A DNA stretch of 64,000 nucleotides, taken from assembly GCA_029948255.1 (NCBI GenBank), contig JALIZF010001508.1, forward strand, positions 248,001 to 312,000. Direction: 5' to 3'. The notes beneath the pieces are model-generated. The model had not been told where the DNA came from. It made no database searches and worked only from the letters and a program-made list of their open reading frames with translations. A program made the translations under genes and the position numbers. Below, one piece after another: positions 22,388 to 34,534 of this stretch; position 1 is the first letter of the stretch; every line of letters begins with the position of its first letter. The stretch comes from Telmatactis stephensoni. Its lineage: Eukaryota > Cnidaria > Anthozoa > Actiniaria > Isophelliidae.

Positions 22388-23446
22388 GGGAAAAATCTCA
22401 AATTTCGCGTCGTGAAAATTGTAACAAAGTCACAAATCTGATACCAATTGTCATGGTAACCGGTCTGGGTTGCCAGACAACTCGCCCCGAAGACAACTTG
22501 CTCAGACCAACTCGCCCAAACTTTGTTGGACAATTCATCCTAATTCAGATAACACGCCCTGTGTTTTTCAATCCTGAGATGGGAAAATCTCAGACCGGAA
22601 ATCAGCCAATCAGAGCGTGCATACTATCGTAGCCATATAATAAGTAGTTATTATTGACCTGTGAAAATAACCTTCCATTTGTGAGCATTTTTGCCAAGGA
22701 AAATACAAGCTCCCTCTGTGTACCAGCCTTATATAACAAGGAGCAAAACAAATCAAGCTTTATATAGTGATGCTCAGAGTGAAATCATAGAAAAATTACA
22801 CGTATTGTGAAAATGCTATCATATGTATATACCTCTGGTTCATTTTTTTCCTTCCTTCTTTCTTCTTTCTTTCTAGATATTTTAGAGAGAGAAAAAGTTA
22901 AAACCGTCTCAAATCAAGGTCCTGGCTAAATGAGGAAATGCTTCCAGATAATTCTTCTGTTGCTTTGTTACCTGGGTATCTAAACTGTAGGAAATATGTT
23001 TCCACAACATTAACTGATGTTTGCATGCATACACAGATTTGTGATGATCAAATTAAATATATACAAAATTTCAAAACAAATATTCGACATTAGGTTTTCA
23101 TTCTCTTGTCACACACCAACCACACTGAATAGTTCTTGCAAAAAAGAAAAAAAAAAGATGGATTTCCTGATTGGGATTTCAAGAATTTTTTGAGAAGTTC
23201 ATTATCCCTACCTGTCAGCTCATCATGATCACCTTCATCAAGTGATGGAACAATGCCATCATAATTGCAATACAGAGCTATAAAAGAAGTAAAAGGAAAA
23301 AATAAAATGATTTTGACAAGAAATGTGTACTAAACCTATACCTAATAACACCAGAAAATCCTGCAGTGTTAGAAGCACTGCACTGTGTGAGCAGTAGGTT
23401 GCATAGGTCAGTATCGATGTGAAAATTTGAGCACCACTAGATTTAA

Positions 23447-25099
23447 GGTGGCCCGTACCTATTGATTTGTTTGTTGGGCATGAACTTCAATCGCGTCCTT
23501 TTACATCAAAACCTTGTCCGATTTCTGAGAAATTTGCAGCCATTTGTCTACAAGCCTTGAAATTTGTACTGGTAATTATTTTTCTGCGAATTAGATCAAA
23601 TAATTCGAGATATCAGACGATTTTTAAAAATGGCTTTTTGAGAAAAATTGGTCATAAATCCAAAATTCCAAGGTGAATGTTTTTCCTATTTCGTCAATCA
23701 AGTATAAAGGCATAGAGGACTACATACAACATGTATCGTGCCAATTGGTGCCTTAGAAGTTGCGATACAAAATTTGTGCTGCCTGTTACGACGCAAAATT
23801 ATGTAGTCAAAACTACCGCCAAAATCTCAACAAAATTTCAAAAACAGCGAGAACTATATCTGCTGTAAGAAAGACAAATACCTATTGTAACTTGTGAACA
23901 AAATTTGGAGAGATGAGAAGCTAAACGCCAATGTTATCCTCAAGCAAACTTGGGGAGTAATTTATGTGACCACGAGGTGAGCGTTGCGAATTTGTATTAC
24001 TTCGACTTCTACAAATTCTGTCGAATTGTTTCGTGAAATTTTCTTCGTATGGGATAGAACAAGATGTTAATTAACATACCTGTTGCCAAGTGTCGTTGTG
24101 TTTGCTGCACTAGGTATAACTCATTAAGCTTCAAAAGTCAGCAACTGCATCGAGTCGACGTTTGAGCTGCCAAGGTAAAGCCCTCATGGTTTGTTAATTT
24201 ATTCAAAACAACACCTTACTATCTGTTGCAAAATTCCACACGGGATTTAGACTCAGAAGCAATTGTCTTCAGAGAGCTACTGTCTTTATTCCCAAAAGTC
24301 TGGATCCCGTGCGGAATTTTGCAACAGATAGTAAGGTGTCGTTTTGAATAAATTAACAAACCGTGAGGGTTTTACCTTGGCAGCTCAAACGTCGACTTGA
24401 TGAAGTTGCTTACTTTTGAAGCTTAATGAGTTATACCTAGTGCAGCAAACACAACGACACTTGGCAACAGGTATGTTAACATCTTGTTCTATCCCATACG
24501 AAGAAAATTTCACGAAACAATTCGACAGAATTTGTAGAAGTCGAAGTAATACAAATTCGCAACGCTCACCTCGTGGTCACATAAATTACTCCCCAAGTTT
24601 GCTTGAGGATAACATTGGCGTTTAGCTTCTCATCTCTCCAAATTTTGTTCACAAGTTACAATAGGTATTTGTCTTTCTTACAGCAGATATAGTTCTCGCT
24701 GTTTTTGAAATTTTGTTGAGATTTTGGCGGTAGTTTTGACTACATAATTTTGCGTCGTAACAGGCAGCACAAATTTTGTATCGCAACTTCTAAGGCACCA
24801 ATTGGCACGATACATGTTTTATGTAGTCCTCTATGCCTTTATACTTGATTGACGAAATAGGAAAAAAATTCACCTTGGAATTTTGGATTTATGACCAATT
24901 TTTCTCAAAAAGCCATTTTTAAAAATCGTCTGATATCTCGAATTACTTGATCTAATTCGCAGAAAAACAATTACCAGTACAAATTTCAAGGCTTGTAGAC
25001 AAATGGCTGCAAATTTCTCAGACATCGGACAAGGTTTTGATGTAAAAGGACGCGATTGAAATTCATGCCCAACAAACAAATCAATAGGTACGGGCCACC
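23447..25099. mobile_element. giant TTAA-bounded palindrome, 1.65 kb
   Basis: TTAA at 23443-23446 and 25100-25103 flanks GGTGGCCCGTACCTATTGAT and its exact complement ATCAATAGGTACGGGCCACC. The arms of about 800 bp remain near-perfect to a loop of roughly 65 bp near 24245-24310. It has no coding capacity beyond short mirror frames. Copy A of the surrounding duplication has the empty site near 19738-19756, with a single TTAA (AGCTTAAAC). Insertion therefore followed the duplication. Confidence 0.9.
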
Positions 25100-25636
25100 T
25101 TAAGCTCAATATAAACATATTGTTAATTAAGAAACCATTTGGGGATTCTTTGTTTTTCCTCACTATTTTTTGAGATATAAAGGTTTCAAATGTCAAAATG
25201 CAAATGTGATGATGTAAGAGGAGTGATCATTTATTATACAAAAACAAGATAATTGAAATTACTTGTATTTTTCCATTTGTAACTCATTTCCATTGGTAAA
25301 GCCTGTTGTTGGTAAAAATTCTAGCTCTCAAATTGAAGTCCTCTTTTTGTAACCCATGAGAAGTTTGCAGTGTTGCCTCCTCTGACGTCACTAAATTTGC
25401 ATTTTGACATTTGAAACCTTCATATCTCAGAACGGGGTAAGGAAAACCAGGATAAAAATATCTTCACTATGCTCTCTAAACAGAACTAAGTTTGAAAATA
25501 AAAAAATATGGGTGATAGGAGCTTTAATTGTCAATTGTCATTATAATGATATTATGTCAATACATAATACTAACTATATAATATAATTATAGCCTGCATG
25601 GTGAAGAAGGGCAAATACAAGGCATGATTAAATGCC

Positions 25637-25757
25637 CACCTAGTCTCCTTCGCAGCCATTATTAGTCTAGCTCCCATTCCCCTGCGATCCACTGAGTGGA
25701 CCACAGCTAGGGGAATTATGGGAGCTAGACTAATAATGGCTGCGAAGGAGACTAATG
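25637..25757. mobile_element. MITE-like foldback (copy B)
   Basis: Paralogous copy of the foldback at 20776-20897 with the same arms, inherited through the segmental duplication. Confidence 0.85.
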
Positions 25758-26539
25758 CCCACCTCAAGCAGCACATTTTCAATGCCTCCTGATCTGCTTA
25801 CATTGTTCATGTTTTCAGATTGACATTAAAGCAACAGAAGCAGAATGCAAGCATAAGAAAATGGAATCAATCAGATTCTTCTGTTTCTGCTTGACTATCA
25901 TGCTTGTGGGCCACTTCCATCTCCATTTTTTGATTTTCACAATGATGGAAAACCATCTTATGCTTAATTCCTGTCTGCTTCTGCTCCTTGTAAAACCAGG
26001 CTTTGTATTATAACCAAAGTGCATAACATGAATATCATCACAGGGTTTCACACCTTTAGTTATCTTTGCACCACATACTACCCAAAATAATTCAGAAAGA
26101 ATGATATTATGTACTTTAAATGAATAATCATTGAGACAAAAGGGTATATTGATGTGTACAGGTATGTTTCGATCCACATATAGGCTTAATTAACCAATCA
26201 TTTAAATAACTCACCTTGATCACTGATCTCCTCTTCATCTCCATCATCAGGTTCATTTAGTCCCTTAACATTGACAGAGTTTTGTTTTTGTGATCCATCA
26301 TTAAATGATGAAGTAGCATCAGGGAAATACTATGATGGATAAAGAGAAGGTAAGAACAAAAGTTTACTTACTTAGTTTTCGGTATAAAAATCAGCAAAAG
26401 CACACAGCAAATACAAGTTAGATCAACCATTGGAATTACTTTAAATGAGTCTTTAAAGGATAATTATTGACCTGTGAAAATAACCTTCCATTTGTGAGCA
26501 TTTTGCCAAGGAAAATGCAAAACTAGGTAATTGGATCTC

Positions 26540-26712
26540 CCATAGCTACCACATGACTCAGGTTTTCCCAATTTCCCAATTTGAACCCTCGAAGCAAGGG
26601 AGAGAATGAACAAGAAACTCAAGCCACATGTGATGCTCTGTCCTGGAATCAAACGAGGGACCAGCAGCAGTGACAGACTGGCATTCTCACCGCTGACGGC
26701 CACCCTTACTTC
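26540..26712 (-). mobile_element. SINE (family 3)
   Basis: On the minus strand it shows GGTGGCCGTCAGCGGTGAGA, a B box near GTTTGATTCCAGGAC and GAGCATCACATGTGGCTTGA. The last block is shared with the element at 47331-47600. Confidence 0.6.
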
Positions 26713-26933
26713 CCAAAAAAGCATGGGTTGTAAGGGGGAAAGGGGGAGGGGAGGAGGGGGTATGGAAACTGCAAAACCTCAAACAAAATTGAAAAACACA
26801 AATCGTCAAAATTCCCAAAACCACAAACCATGTACAAAATCTGAAGTCAAAATCGCAGGTTTAAATAACAATAACTCCAAATTAAATCACATAAAACAAA
26901 CAAGCCAATCAGTTTAGTATGTACATACTGTAC

Positions 26934-26980
26934 CTCCAATCTGAAGTTTCTTATGTCTTGTATTTTCTTTAGCGGATCTT
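26934..26980 (-). CDS. candidate 47-nt exon of the LRAT-like locus
   Basis: The acceptor CTTTTGCAG and donor GAG|GTACAG bracket 47 nt that are open in two phases (KDPLKKIQDIRNFRLE or RSAKENTRHKKLQIG). The first is compatible with the exon at 28113-28457, the second with exons at 23212 or 19298. The correct chain cannot be chosen by eye. Confidence 0.4.
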
Positions 26981-26989
26981 CTGCAAAAG

Positions 26990-28100
26990 AATTTAATATG
27001 TCTTGATTAAATTTTAAATACAGGATGTATTTTGTGTTAATGGAAGCTACATGTAGAGCACTCTTAATTAGAGCATTGTGCTGGGATGCACTAACCAGAC
27101 TCTTTTTATTAACCAAATGTTGGCAAAAACATACCCTTTTCATACATTTAAACCTAGCTAGCTTTCAGTATTTAAAACTGTTCCTAAAAGCACTTGTATA
27201 CACCTATTTCAAAAACGGTTGCTGTATGAGAGGTCTCAGGCCTATGCAACTAGACCAAAAGGGAGTTGCAAAATTTCCCTCTCTTTTTTTAAATTGTCGT
27301 GATTTCACAATCAGCTAGACTTGCCACAAGTCGTCCTCTCTTATTTAATCTTTATTTCAATCATTATTCTTCGATTTTTTTTTACGCACGAGGGGCTGAC
27401 GACTTTGAGAAAGTCTAACAATCAGCAAATGAAGCTCTTTGATGTATTAGGTCTTAGCAAGCTGAAGTTGAATTATGGTGTGGATTAATTTGTGTGGTTT
27501 TATAGCTTTAGCAATATTTACCCATGCTTCCCTTCGGGTGAGTCGCATAGTCTTTTGTCAACAACATTTATTGAAATAGGTGTATACATGTGTGCACTTG
27601 GCTTGAATACACTTCAATGTTTTTGCTATACATGTAGATCCTTTTTTATACTTGAATTATATTTTAATTTATGATGGCTCAAAATAGTTTCCCAGTCAGA
27701 GCACACCTCCACTTTTTATCTTATGATATAATAGGCTTATCACAGAGGGATCAAAATGCCTTTTTACTCCAGTTAGCAAGCTAATAGATGAAAGTCTTAC
27801 ATGGTGTCAAGTTATGCTTGATCTGTGTTACCTTAATTAGGAGGGTCAATTTTGATTTTTTACCAAAAAAGCTAGTAGAAAATAGCTGGAAGGTGTAAGT
27901 CTTCAAACCAATACTCATGCAGACTTAATATTCCTAAAATCTCATAAGGATCTAGTGAAATTGATAGACCTCAGAATAAAGTTAATTAATTCTACTGCCA
28001 CAGATAGCTAGAAATATAGTTGCAATGACTGACTGAAGCATTCTGGTTAACTGTAAGCACTAACAATTTACATGTACATTAACATATAACATTTGTAATA
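26990..28100. other. intron or intergenic, no feature seen
   Basis: AT-rich sequence with no convincing exon or repeat on either strand. Several open frames have no splice context. Confidence 0.4.
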
Positions 28101-28112
28101 TCATTAACTCAC

Positions 28113-28457
28113 TTTGACAGTTTTGTAGTTCACCATCATGCCCTAAATTAGCATCACTTGGAACTGTCACGTTCTGTATCCTTTCATTGTGAATGGGCAA
28201 AAATGTATTTCTGGGCTTCAGTGTACCAGCATCAATCAAATAGGACTGGTTTTGCACTGGTTTCCGCCCAGATACCATTTGCCCATTCTGTTCTGATGGT
28301 TCTCCTTCATCACTGGTGACACTTGTGATATGCATGGTTTCTTGGACACCAGCTATTTTTCTCCACCTTCTTACAGTAATCACCTTTGTGATAGGCCTTT
28401 TCAGCACTGCATTTCGAATTTTGAAGATATGGTTCTGGAGTGTATACATGTTTCAGA
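28113..28457 (-). CDS. candidate 5' exon of the LRAT-like locus
   Basis: An open frame with a good donor (CAAA|GTGAGTT at 28112) encodes a basic start (KIRNAVLKRPITKV) and a polar remainder with VTSDEGEPSEQNGQMV. An ATG at 28449 could start translation. A second frame over the first half also looks coding-like (CSAEKAYHKGDYCKKVEKNS), so the locus may carry a frameshift. The family is not recognised. Confidence 0.35.
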
Positions 28458-28799
28458 CTGAAACAATCGTGTACCCACAGAGACTATATTTTACTTTTGA
28501 CCTGTAATAGAAAGGGTTTAATCAGTTAGCCTCTTGAGACTCTAATAATACATATTGTAGGTAAACAAAATGAACTGAGAAAATTTTCAAGTGCAATCTA
28601 TATATTCGATATATCTTATTTTCTAATTAGTAGAATTTTTCCTGTGCAGCAAAATGCATGTAATAGAAAAATGTGGCATCAAATGATTGGCTCAGACTTT
28701 CAAATCACAAGGAAGGCGACTGATATACATGTAGCTGTTATCAATATCAAAGGTCATGATGTTGTTTTAATTTCAGGGACCAGACATTATTTACAGGGA

Positions 28800-29165
28800 G
28801 GGGGGCTGGTGCAAATAGTATTGTATACGGTCTACCATGGGACACTAGTGCCAAAGACGTCTTAACGCATACAAAATGGGACGGTTTGGAAACAATATAC
28901 AAGATGCGATTGACAGAGTTTGTTTTCAAATGCTTAAAGGGTTACACCGTTCCAGAATTCAAGGACTTATTTGTACAGAGGAACTCAAGCCGCGAAAGTA
29001 GACGAAATGGAGACATCATCCTTCCAAGACCAGAAACGAATTTTACCAGGAACTCCATACGATATAGAGGAGCAATAGCCTGGAACAGTTTATCTAGCAA
29101 GGAATCAGCAGCAAATAACCTAAATGAATTCAAGCGTTTACTAGCTAAATTTGACACTGGTAAAA
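28800..29165 (+). mobile_element. LINE 3' coding fragment
   Basis: The frame has VYGLPWDTSAKDVL, LFVQRNSSRESRR, ILPRPETNFTRNSIRYRGA and IAWNSLSSKESAA. This is the standard C-terminal tail of CR1/L2-type reverse transcriptases. It runs directly into an RTE-like endonuclease at about 29172, so two LINEs are abutted. Confidence 0.7.
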
Positions 29166-30711
29166 TAAGTTTTGACTCTATTGCAGCTGTCATTAAACAC
29201 AAGGACAACAAGTATGAACTCCACTGGTCAGGATACACCAAAAAACGAGAAGCTGGTGTAGGCATATTGATTCGAGTATGTCCAGATATAATTGTTGAAG
29301 AGATTAGCTACATCAATGCTAGATTGTTGACTGCTGCCATCATATACTATGGATACCGACTCAAGATTAATTGTTGCATATGCCCCTCCAAACTGTGAAA
29401 ATGAACTGACTACAAAAACTAGCCAAAAGAATATTTTCTATAATGAATATACTGTACGAGACAATAAACACCAAAAGCTTGTGATCCTGGCTGATATGAA
29501 TGCGACAACTGACATAGCTCTAAAGAATTCAAGATTTGACGGTATTGATATCAATAGCAATTACACCGACCATGTAAGCAATGACAATGGAGAGAGATTG
29601 ATCAACTACTGTAAAACCCATGGCTTATGTATAAGCAACACATTCTTTAAACATCGACCTATCCATCGTTACAGCTGGTACTCAGGCACTGGAGTAAGAA
29701 AGGTCCTTGACTATATCCTAACAGATAAACATCTACAAAAATGTATGACAGACTGTAGAATACGACGTGGATATGATTTCGCCACAGACCACAAACTACT
29801 AGTTGCAACCTTAACAACACCATGTAACAGAGCTGCAAGATATAAACATCGCAAAACATCCTCCACTGAGTAGCAATAAGAAAATCGATCTCAAATCATT
29901 ACTACTTCCAAAGATCCAAGATGAATATACACGACAGCAGGGGCGGATACAGGGGGGGTGAACTGGGTGAACGTTCACCCCCCTTTTTCCTGGATAAATT
30001 GAATATAATATTATATAAAAATATTCATATCAAGGAAATAGGAAAATAATTGGTTGATATTTTGATAAACAACACTTTTCAAAAGGACTAACACTTTTTA
30101 GCGTCTCGGGCATCTAAAGAACGCACATGCATTCGCGGAGCTTTGGTTCATTTGGCAGGAAAATTTCCCGCCCGATGGAAACTTTTGCAAACGTGCGTTG
30201 CCCCCAGTCAGAGAACAACGTATGGTCGACGTTACCTGTCTTTCCTCACACTTCAATATGAAGAAGATAGAAAGCTTTTTTGTTAGGAAGAGAAGGTAAG
30301 AGATTATATATTTATTAGAACTATTAGGCTACATTCCCAGCGAAGATTTTAAGATAGTATAAATGTTTTTTTTTAACAGCAATAACGAAGATAATTCACA
30401 TCGATCACCGTTACCAAAACGACTTGCTAGATCAAAAGGTATTAAAGTAAATATTTAACTTCATAATTATACTTCTTACTGATTAATTAATCAGACAAGT
30501 GTTTAGGGATTCAATGACTCAGCGGTATAGCGCCTTTAACTATCACGATATTTTAACAGTAGCAAATCGATTGGGATATCAATTTCATATGAATCTACTG
30601 AATTGGTTCATTTTTGCACACCTCATCAGTCAAAAATATAGCCGAAATTTCATTTTTCCAAAAAAAGCGTTAACTGAACTTCAACTAAGTGTAGTATTAA
30701 TGTGATTGCAG

Positions 30712-31415
30712 ATGATTCGAGTGAGGACTCCTCAGAATTTCGTGGCTCTCTCGAGACATTGACTGAAATACGCAGCGATCCCAACAGTACACAAACTGAC
30801 TCAAAGCAAGATAAAGACAGCTCAGGTGACTTCCCAGAAATAAATATTCTTTCCCTGCCAGACGAGGTTCTATTGGTTATCCTAAGCAATATCCCGTTAA
30901 GGGATTTAATTATCAATGTTTCACCTATTTGTAGACGATTTAGAGATTTAGTGAATGATGGTTATCTTTGGAAGTCATTTGGCAGTTTAGAAGATTTTCC
31001 AAGCATTCGCTATGATAAAAGAACATTTGAGAATATATTCAGCCATGCAAAGTCTTTTAGACACCTCTATTTTAATGGGGATTTTTCTTTCTCAGAAATG
31101 TCAACGGATTATATTTCTAATTCTCTTTCTATGTGCTGCAATATTATTTCGCTCGACTTAACTTCAAATTTTCAAATGGTTGATATATCATTTCTTGTTA
31201 ACATGCATTTCCTAGAGGAGTTATCATTAGAATGGTGTATTTATGTAGAAGCCTCTGCTGCTAGATCTATATTTTCACTTGAGAATGTTTGTCCTCGCTT
31301 AAAAAAGTTGAATTTGAGGTGTTGTTATCAGTTAACTGAATTAGACATAATTGAAGTCGTATTCAATCGCCAGTGCCTGGAAGAGCTGAATATTGCTCAT
31401 GTTGGATCCTATAGT
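30712..31415 (+). CDS. F-box / leucine-rich repeat segment inside the hAT element
   Basis: Exon 3 begins with the acidic transposase-like leader (DDSSEDSSEFRGS) and passes into INILSLPDEVLLVILSNIPL, an F-box. LRR-type units follow: NIISLDLTS, FLEELSLEW, RLKKLNLRCCYQLTELDI, CLEELNIAHV. The F-box binds SKP1 in SCF ubiquitin ligases and the LRRs would select substrate. Only about four or five repeats remain. The segment has no introns. It joins the hAT C-terminus near 31400 with a frame change, so a fusion protein is not obvious. Host gene capture by a transposon is the simplest reading. Confidence 0.8.
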
Positions 31416-32052
31416 GGGTTCAGAAGAACAGCAGCCACGTACCAATCGACGACAAACCAACAGAGAAAATGTACCTGCAGAAACAGTCAAGACGTACTGG
31501 AAGCGAGTTGTTGTAATCCCCTTTTTAGATACCATATCATCGGAGCTTACATCCCGTTTCAGCAAGGATAAACGTGCACATTACGAACTTTGTGCACTGG
31601 TTCCCTCTGTTATTTGTGCAAAGTCAGATGACGAATTGACAAATCTGATGCAAGTACTGAAAGAGAAATGGAAGCATCTGCTTCCACTCCCTGCATGCTT
31701 TGAAGGTGAGCTTTTCAGGTGGGCATGCTATTGGAAAAGACGGGAAAACAGAAACGATGAATCAATCACATCCATTGTTGCCAACCATGCAGATGATATA
31801 TTTTTTCCTAATATTCGAGAACTGCTTATAATACTGGCCGTTTTACCGATTGGTAGCACTGAAGCTGAACGTTCGTTTTCATGCCTTAGAAGACTGCACA
31901 CATGGCTTAGGTCTAGCATGACAACGGACAGACTAATAGATTTAGCTGTGATAGCAATGAACGATTCATGGGTGAACAATGACAAACAGGAAATTTGTCG
32001 TACATTTATGGCAAAGCATCCAAGAAGGATGGCGGAGTCTTTTATTTTATAA
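31393..32052 (+). pseudogene. hAT transposase C-terminal part (ZMYM1-like)
   Basis: The frame opens with RTNRRQTNRENVPAETV and YWKRVVVIPFLD, as in ZMYM1-like hAT proteins. It ends with the hAT dimerisation region LAVLPIGSTEAERSFSCLRR and LRSSMTTDRLIDLAVI. The first catalytic acidic residues, which lie N-terminal to this in complete transposases, are missing, so the element is non-autonomous. Confidence 0.85.
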
Positions 32053-34534
32053 GGAAGTAACTTTTAAGGTAAATATATGTTAACTCTTACAAAATCAAAA
32101 GTCACCCCCCTAAAAAAAATCCTGGATCCGCCCCTGGACAGGTCAACTCTAAACTGGAATTAACATCAACTCTGCCCATAGCACAAGATATAACGGACTG
32201 CCTGATTAAAACTCTCAAAGAAACATCTGAAGAGGTGATACCACGAGAAACCAAGAAGAATCCTAAGCATAACGCCCTATATAAGAACGATACTGATCTA
32301 AATGCACTTTTAGATCAAAGAGCCCAGTCACAATGGCCAAGAGATTCACGTGATTACAAGAAAATAACCAAACAAATCAAAAAACGTATCATCTATCTAA
32401 GAAATATGCGCCTTAAACTAGAAGCTGACTCCATTAATCAATTTGCAGCGAAACATGAAATTGAAGATCTCTTCAAAGCAGCAAAAGATAATACCATCTT
32501 TACGAAAACAAGGACAACCTTGAAATGCTCACCAACTAAACTAACAGTATTCTTTAAAGACCACTTTAATCCTAAACCTCCAACATATGAACCATTGGAA
32601 TTAACACATCCTCCAGATTTTGTTGCAGAACTTCAACATATAACAAGTGGAATAGAGATTAACAACGAGCCACCAACAACAACTGAGATCAAAGAAACCA
32701 TTAAATCACTAAAAAACAAAAAAGCTGCTAACGATGTTAACGCTGAATTGATAAAATATGCAGCTGAATCACCCAAATTAGTGCAAGAATTAAACAACTA
32801 ATTGATATAATTTGGAAAACAAAGACAACACCAGATAGTTTTAGCCACAGTAGACTAGTCGTATTATGGAAAGGTACTGCAAAGGACCAGCTAAAGACCC
32901 AGGATCCTACAGAGGATTACAGATCGGTTCAACCCTATGCAAAATCATCGTATATAATTCTATCCAGATTGAAAGAATGGTATAACCTGCAGCTCTCCGA
33001 TCAACAAACAAGGCTTCAGACAAGGACACAGCACTGCTGATGGTATCTACATCATAAAGAGAGTACAGCAAATCTCAGATCGAATTCAATTACCAATATT
33101 TGTACTGTTTGTCGATCTTAGCTCGGCATTTGATCATGTTGTCAGAAATGGTTATCTTCAATCTATTTACTATGCGCTTCCCAGATGATACAAGCACGAC
33201 CTGGCATACAGATCATTGAAAGCCATATATGAACATACAACAACAGCTCTATCTGAAACACCAGATGATAAACTTATAAACCACTTCCTGGAGTGAGACA
33301 GGGTGGTCCAGAAAGTCCATTCCTTTTTACTTGATGATGGACTTTGTGATGCGAATCTACATTGATGAGTGTAGAAAGCAAACCTGAAGTTTGTTGAATT
33401 TAAATACAGAGTGAGATCAACTGCTTCTGCCAGGGAATCAAGAGGTCAAACATACATGGGAACGAATAAAAATAGCTGGGTTGGATATGTTGATGACATA
33501 GCATTATTTGCCCCAAGTAAGGACACTCTACAAGCAGCCATTAATCTACTCAACAAAACTCTAGATCCATTTAACTAACGATCAATGTAAAAAAGACCAA
33601 ATCTATGATATTTAACTATAAATATCTCCTGAGCACAGATCCTTACCCACCTCTTATTGTCAAGCTCAATGTAGATATCATGAATGTAGAGATCTTCAGG
33701 TACTTGAGATGTGACATTAGATATGATGAACCAACAACAGGTAATGCAGAAATCACTCTTCGTATGAACCTTGCAGAAGCTAAATTCCAAGAACTAAAAT
33801 CAAAGCTTCTGAACTTGGACATCAGCCTGCCAATACGTATGCTATTTCTAAATGCATTTGTAAGAAGCCGTCTTACATACACGGCACAAACCTGGAATCT
33901 AAACATCACTCAAGCAAGCAAAGTTAATAGCTGTTATTATCGTATGCTACGGAGAATGATCAAGAATGGATTCGCTAGAAAAGATGGAAAAGATGCAAAA
34001 CACCAAAAAAAGACTGATGACAACGACCAAGATACTGAATTTCGATATCGTTATACAAATAGTGACCTCCTGCATATCTGTAAGACCACTTCAATAACAG
34101 ACTATACTGCAAAGCTACAAGCAAAATACTTGGCCCATGTTGCTAGACGATCGAACCTGAATACATCTAAACAATTGCTCTTCAATGATAACAAAAATCA
34201 AAAAATAGGAAGACCCTATGAAACTCTTGAACAGAAAGTATTGAAAGAACAGAAAATCACGGCCGACAAATTCTACAAATTAGCACTAAATGGAACCATA
34301 TAGATAAGATCATGTCAATGATCGCCCAAAGTCTACCAGTGCAGACATGGGATAAACAATTATATATATATGGTTACCTTTTTCATTTTCACCAGCCCCC
34401 CTCCCTGTAAATAATGACCAGTCCCTCATCTCATCATATGTGTATGTTCAAGCTGCTTGAAAACATTTCAAATGCATTTGGTTTGCAATGTTAGCTTTTC
34501 TCAAGTTCAAGCTACCTGGAAGGTTTATGGAAGG

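Larger units (their letters stand above)
22739..26330. repeat. segmental duplication, copy B
   Basis: Same block order as copy A at 19213-21300, with about 1.65 kb more because of the palindrome at 23447-25099. Copy A is the closer to intact for coding exons. Confidence 0.85.
22833..26330 (-). pseudogene. decayed exon copies of the LRAT-like gene
   Basis: Exon copies at 26215-26330, 23212-23277 and 22833-22979 correspond to (or lie between) the exons of the intact chain. The copy at 22833-22979 is one base longer and has a TGA where copy A has GGA, after the conserved YLEAFPHLARTLI. The copy at 26215-26330 has an A-run insertion that shifts its frame. The 66-nt exon at 23212-23277 (phase 1 to 1, with LYCNYDGIVPSLDEGDHDEL) has good splice sites and no partner in copy A. 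It may still be used as an alternative exon. Confidence 0.6.
29938..32136 (+). mobile_element. hAT DNA transposon carrying an F-box/LRR segment
   Basis: Terminal inverted repeats CAGGGGCGGATACAG (left) and its near-complement CTGGATCCGCCCCTG (right) are typical of hAT elements. GACAG is duplicated on both sides, and removing one copy restores the interrupted RTE reading frame, so the borders are certain. Gene parts are: exon 1 (30258-30295, MKKIESFFVRKRR), exon 2 (30380-30438), exon 3 from 30712, then the hAT C-terminus to 32052. The middle of the transposase (zinc finger, RNase H-like catalytic core) is absent. In its place sits the F-box segment described separately. Confidence 0.9.
29172..34371 (+). 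mobile_element. RTE-like LINE, frame-broken and split by a hAT element
   Basis: The endonuclease part (29172-29937) has KYELHWSGYTKKREAGVGI, a frame change near 29350, then LVILADMNATTDIA and FATDHKLLV. It resembles RTE-type proteins annotated as craniofacial development protein 2-like. The frame stops at the hAT insertion and resumes exactly after it. The linker is KNKKAANDVNAELIKYAAE. The reverse transcriptase (32800-33600) is in pieces with several frameshifts and keeps WVGYVDDIALFAPS. The C-terminal frame (33605-34303) has FRYLRCDIRYDEP and LLHICKTTSITDY. It is non-functional as it stands. Confidence 0.82.

Noticed and set aside
28644..28865. Plus-strand frame of 73 codons before the LINE tail
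   Set aside because: No similarity and no splice signals. The adjoining frame belongs to a LINE tail.
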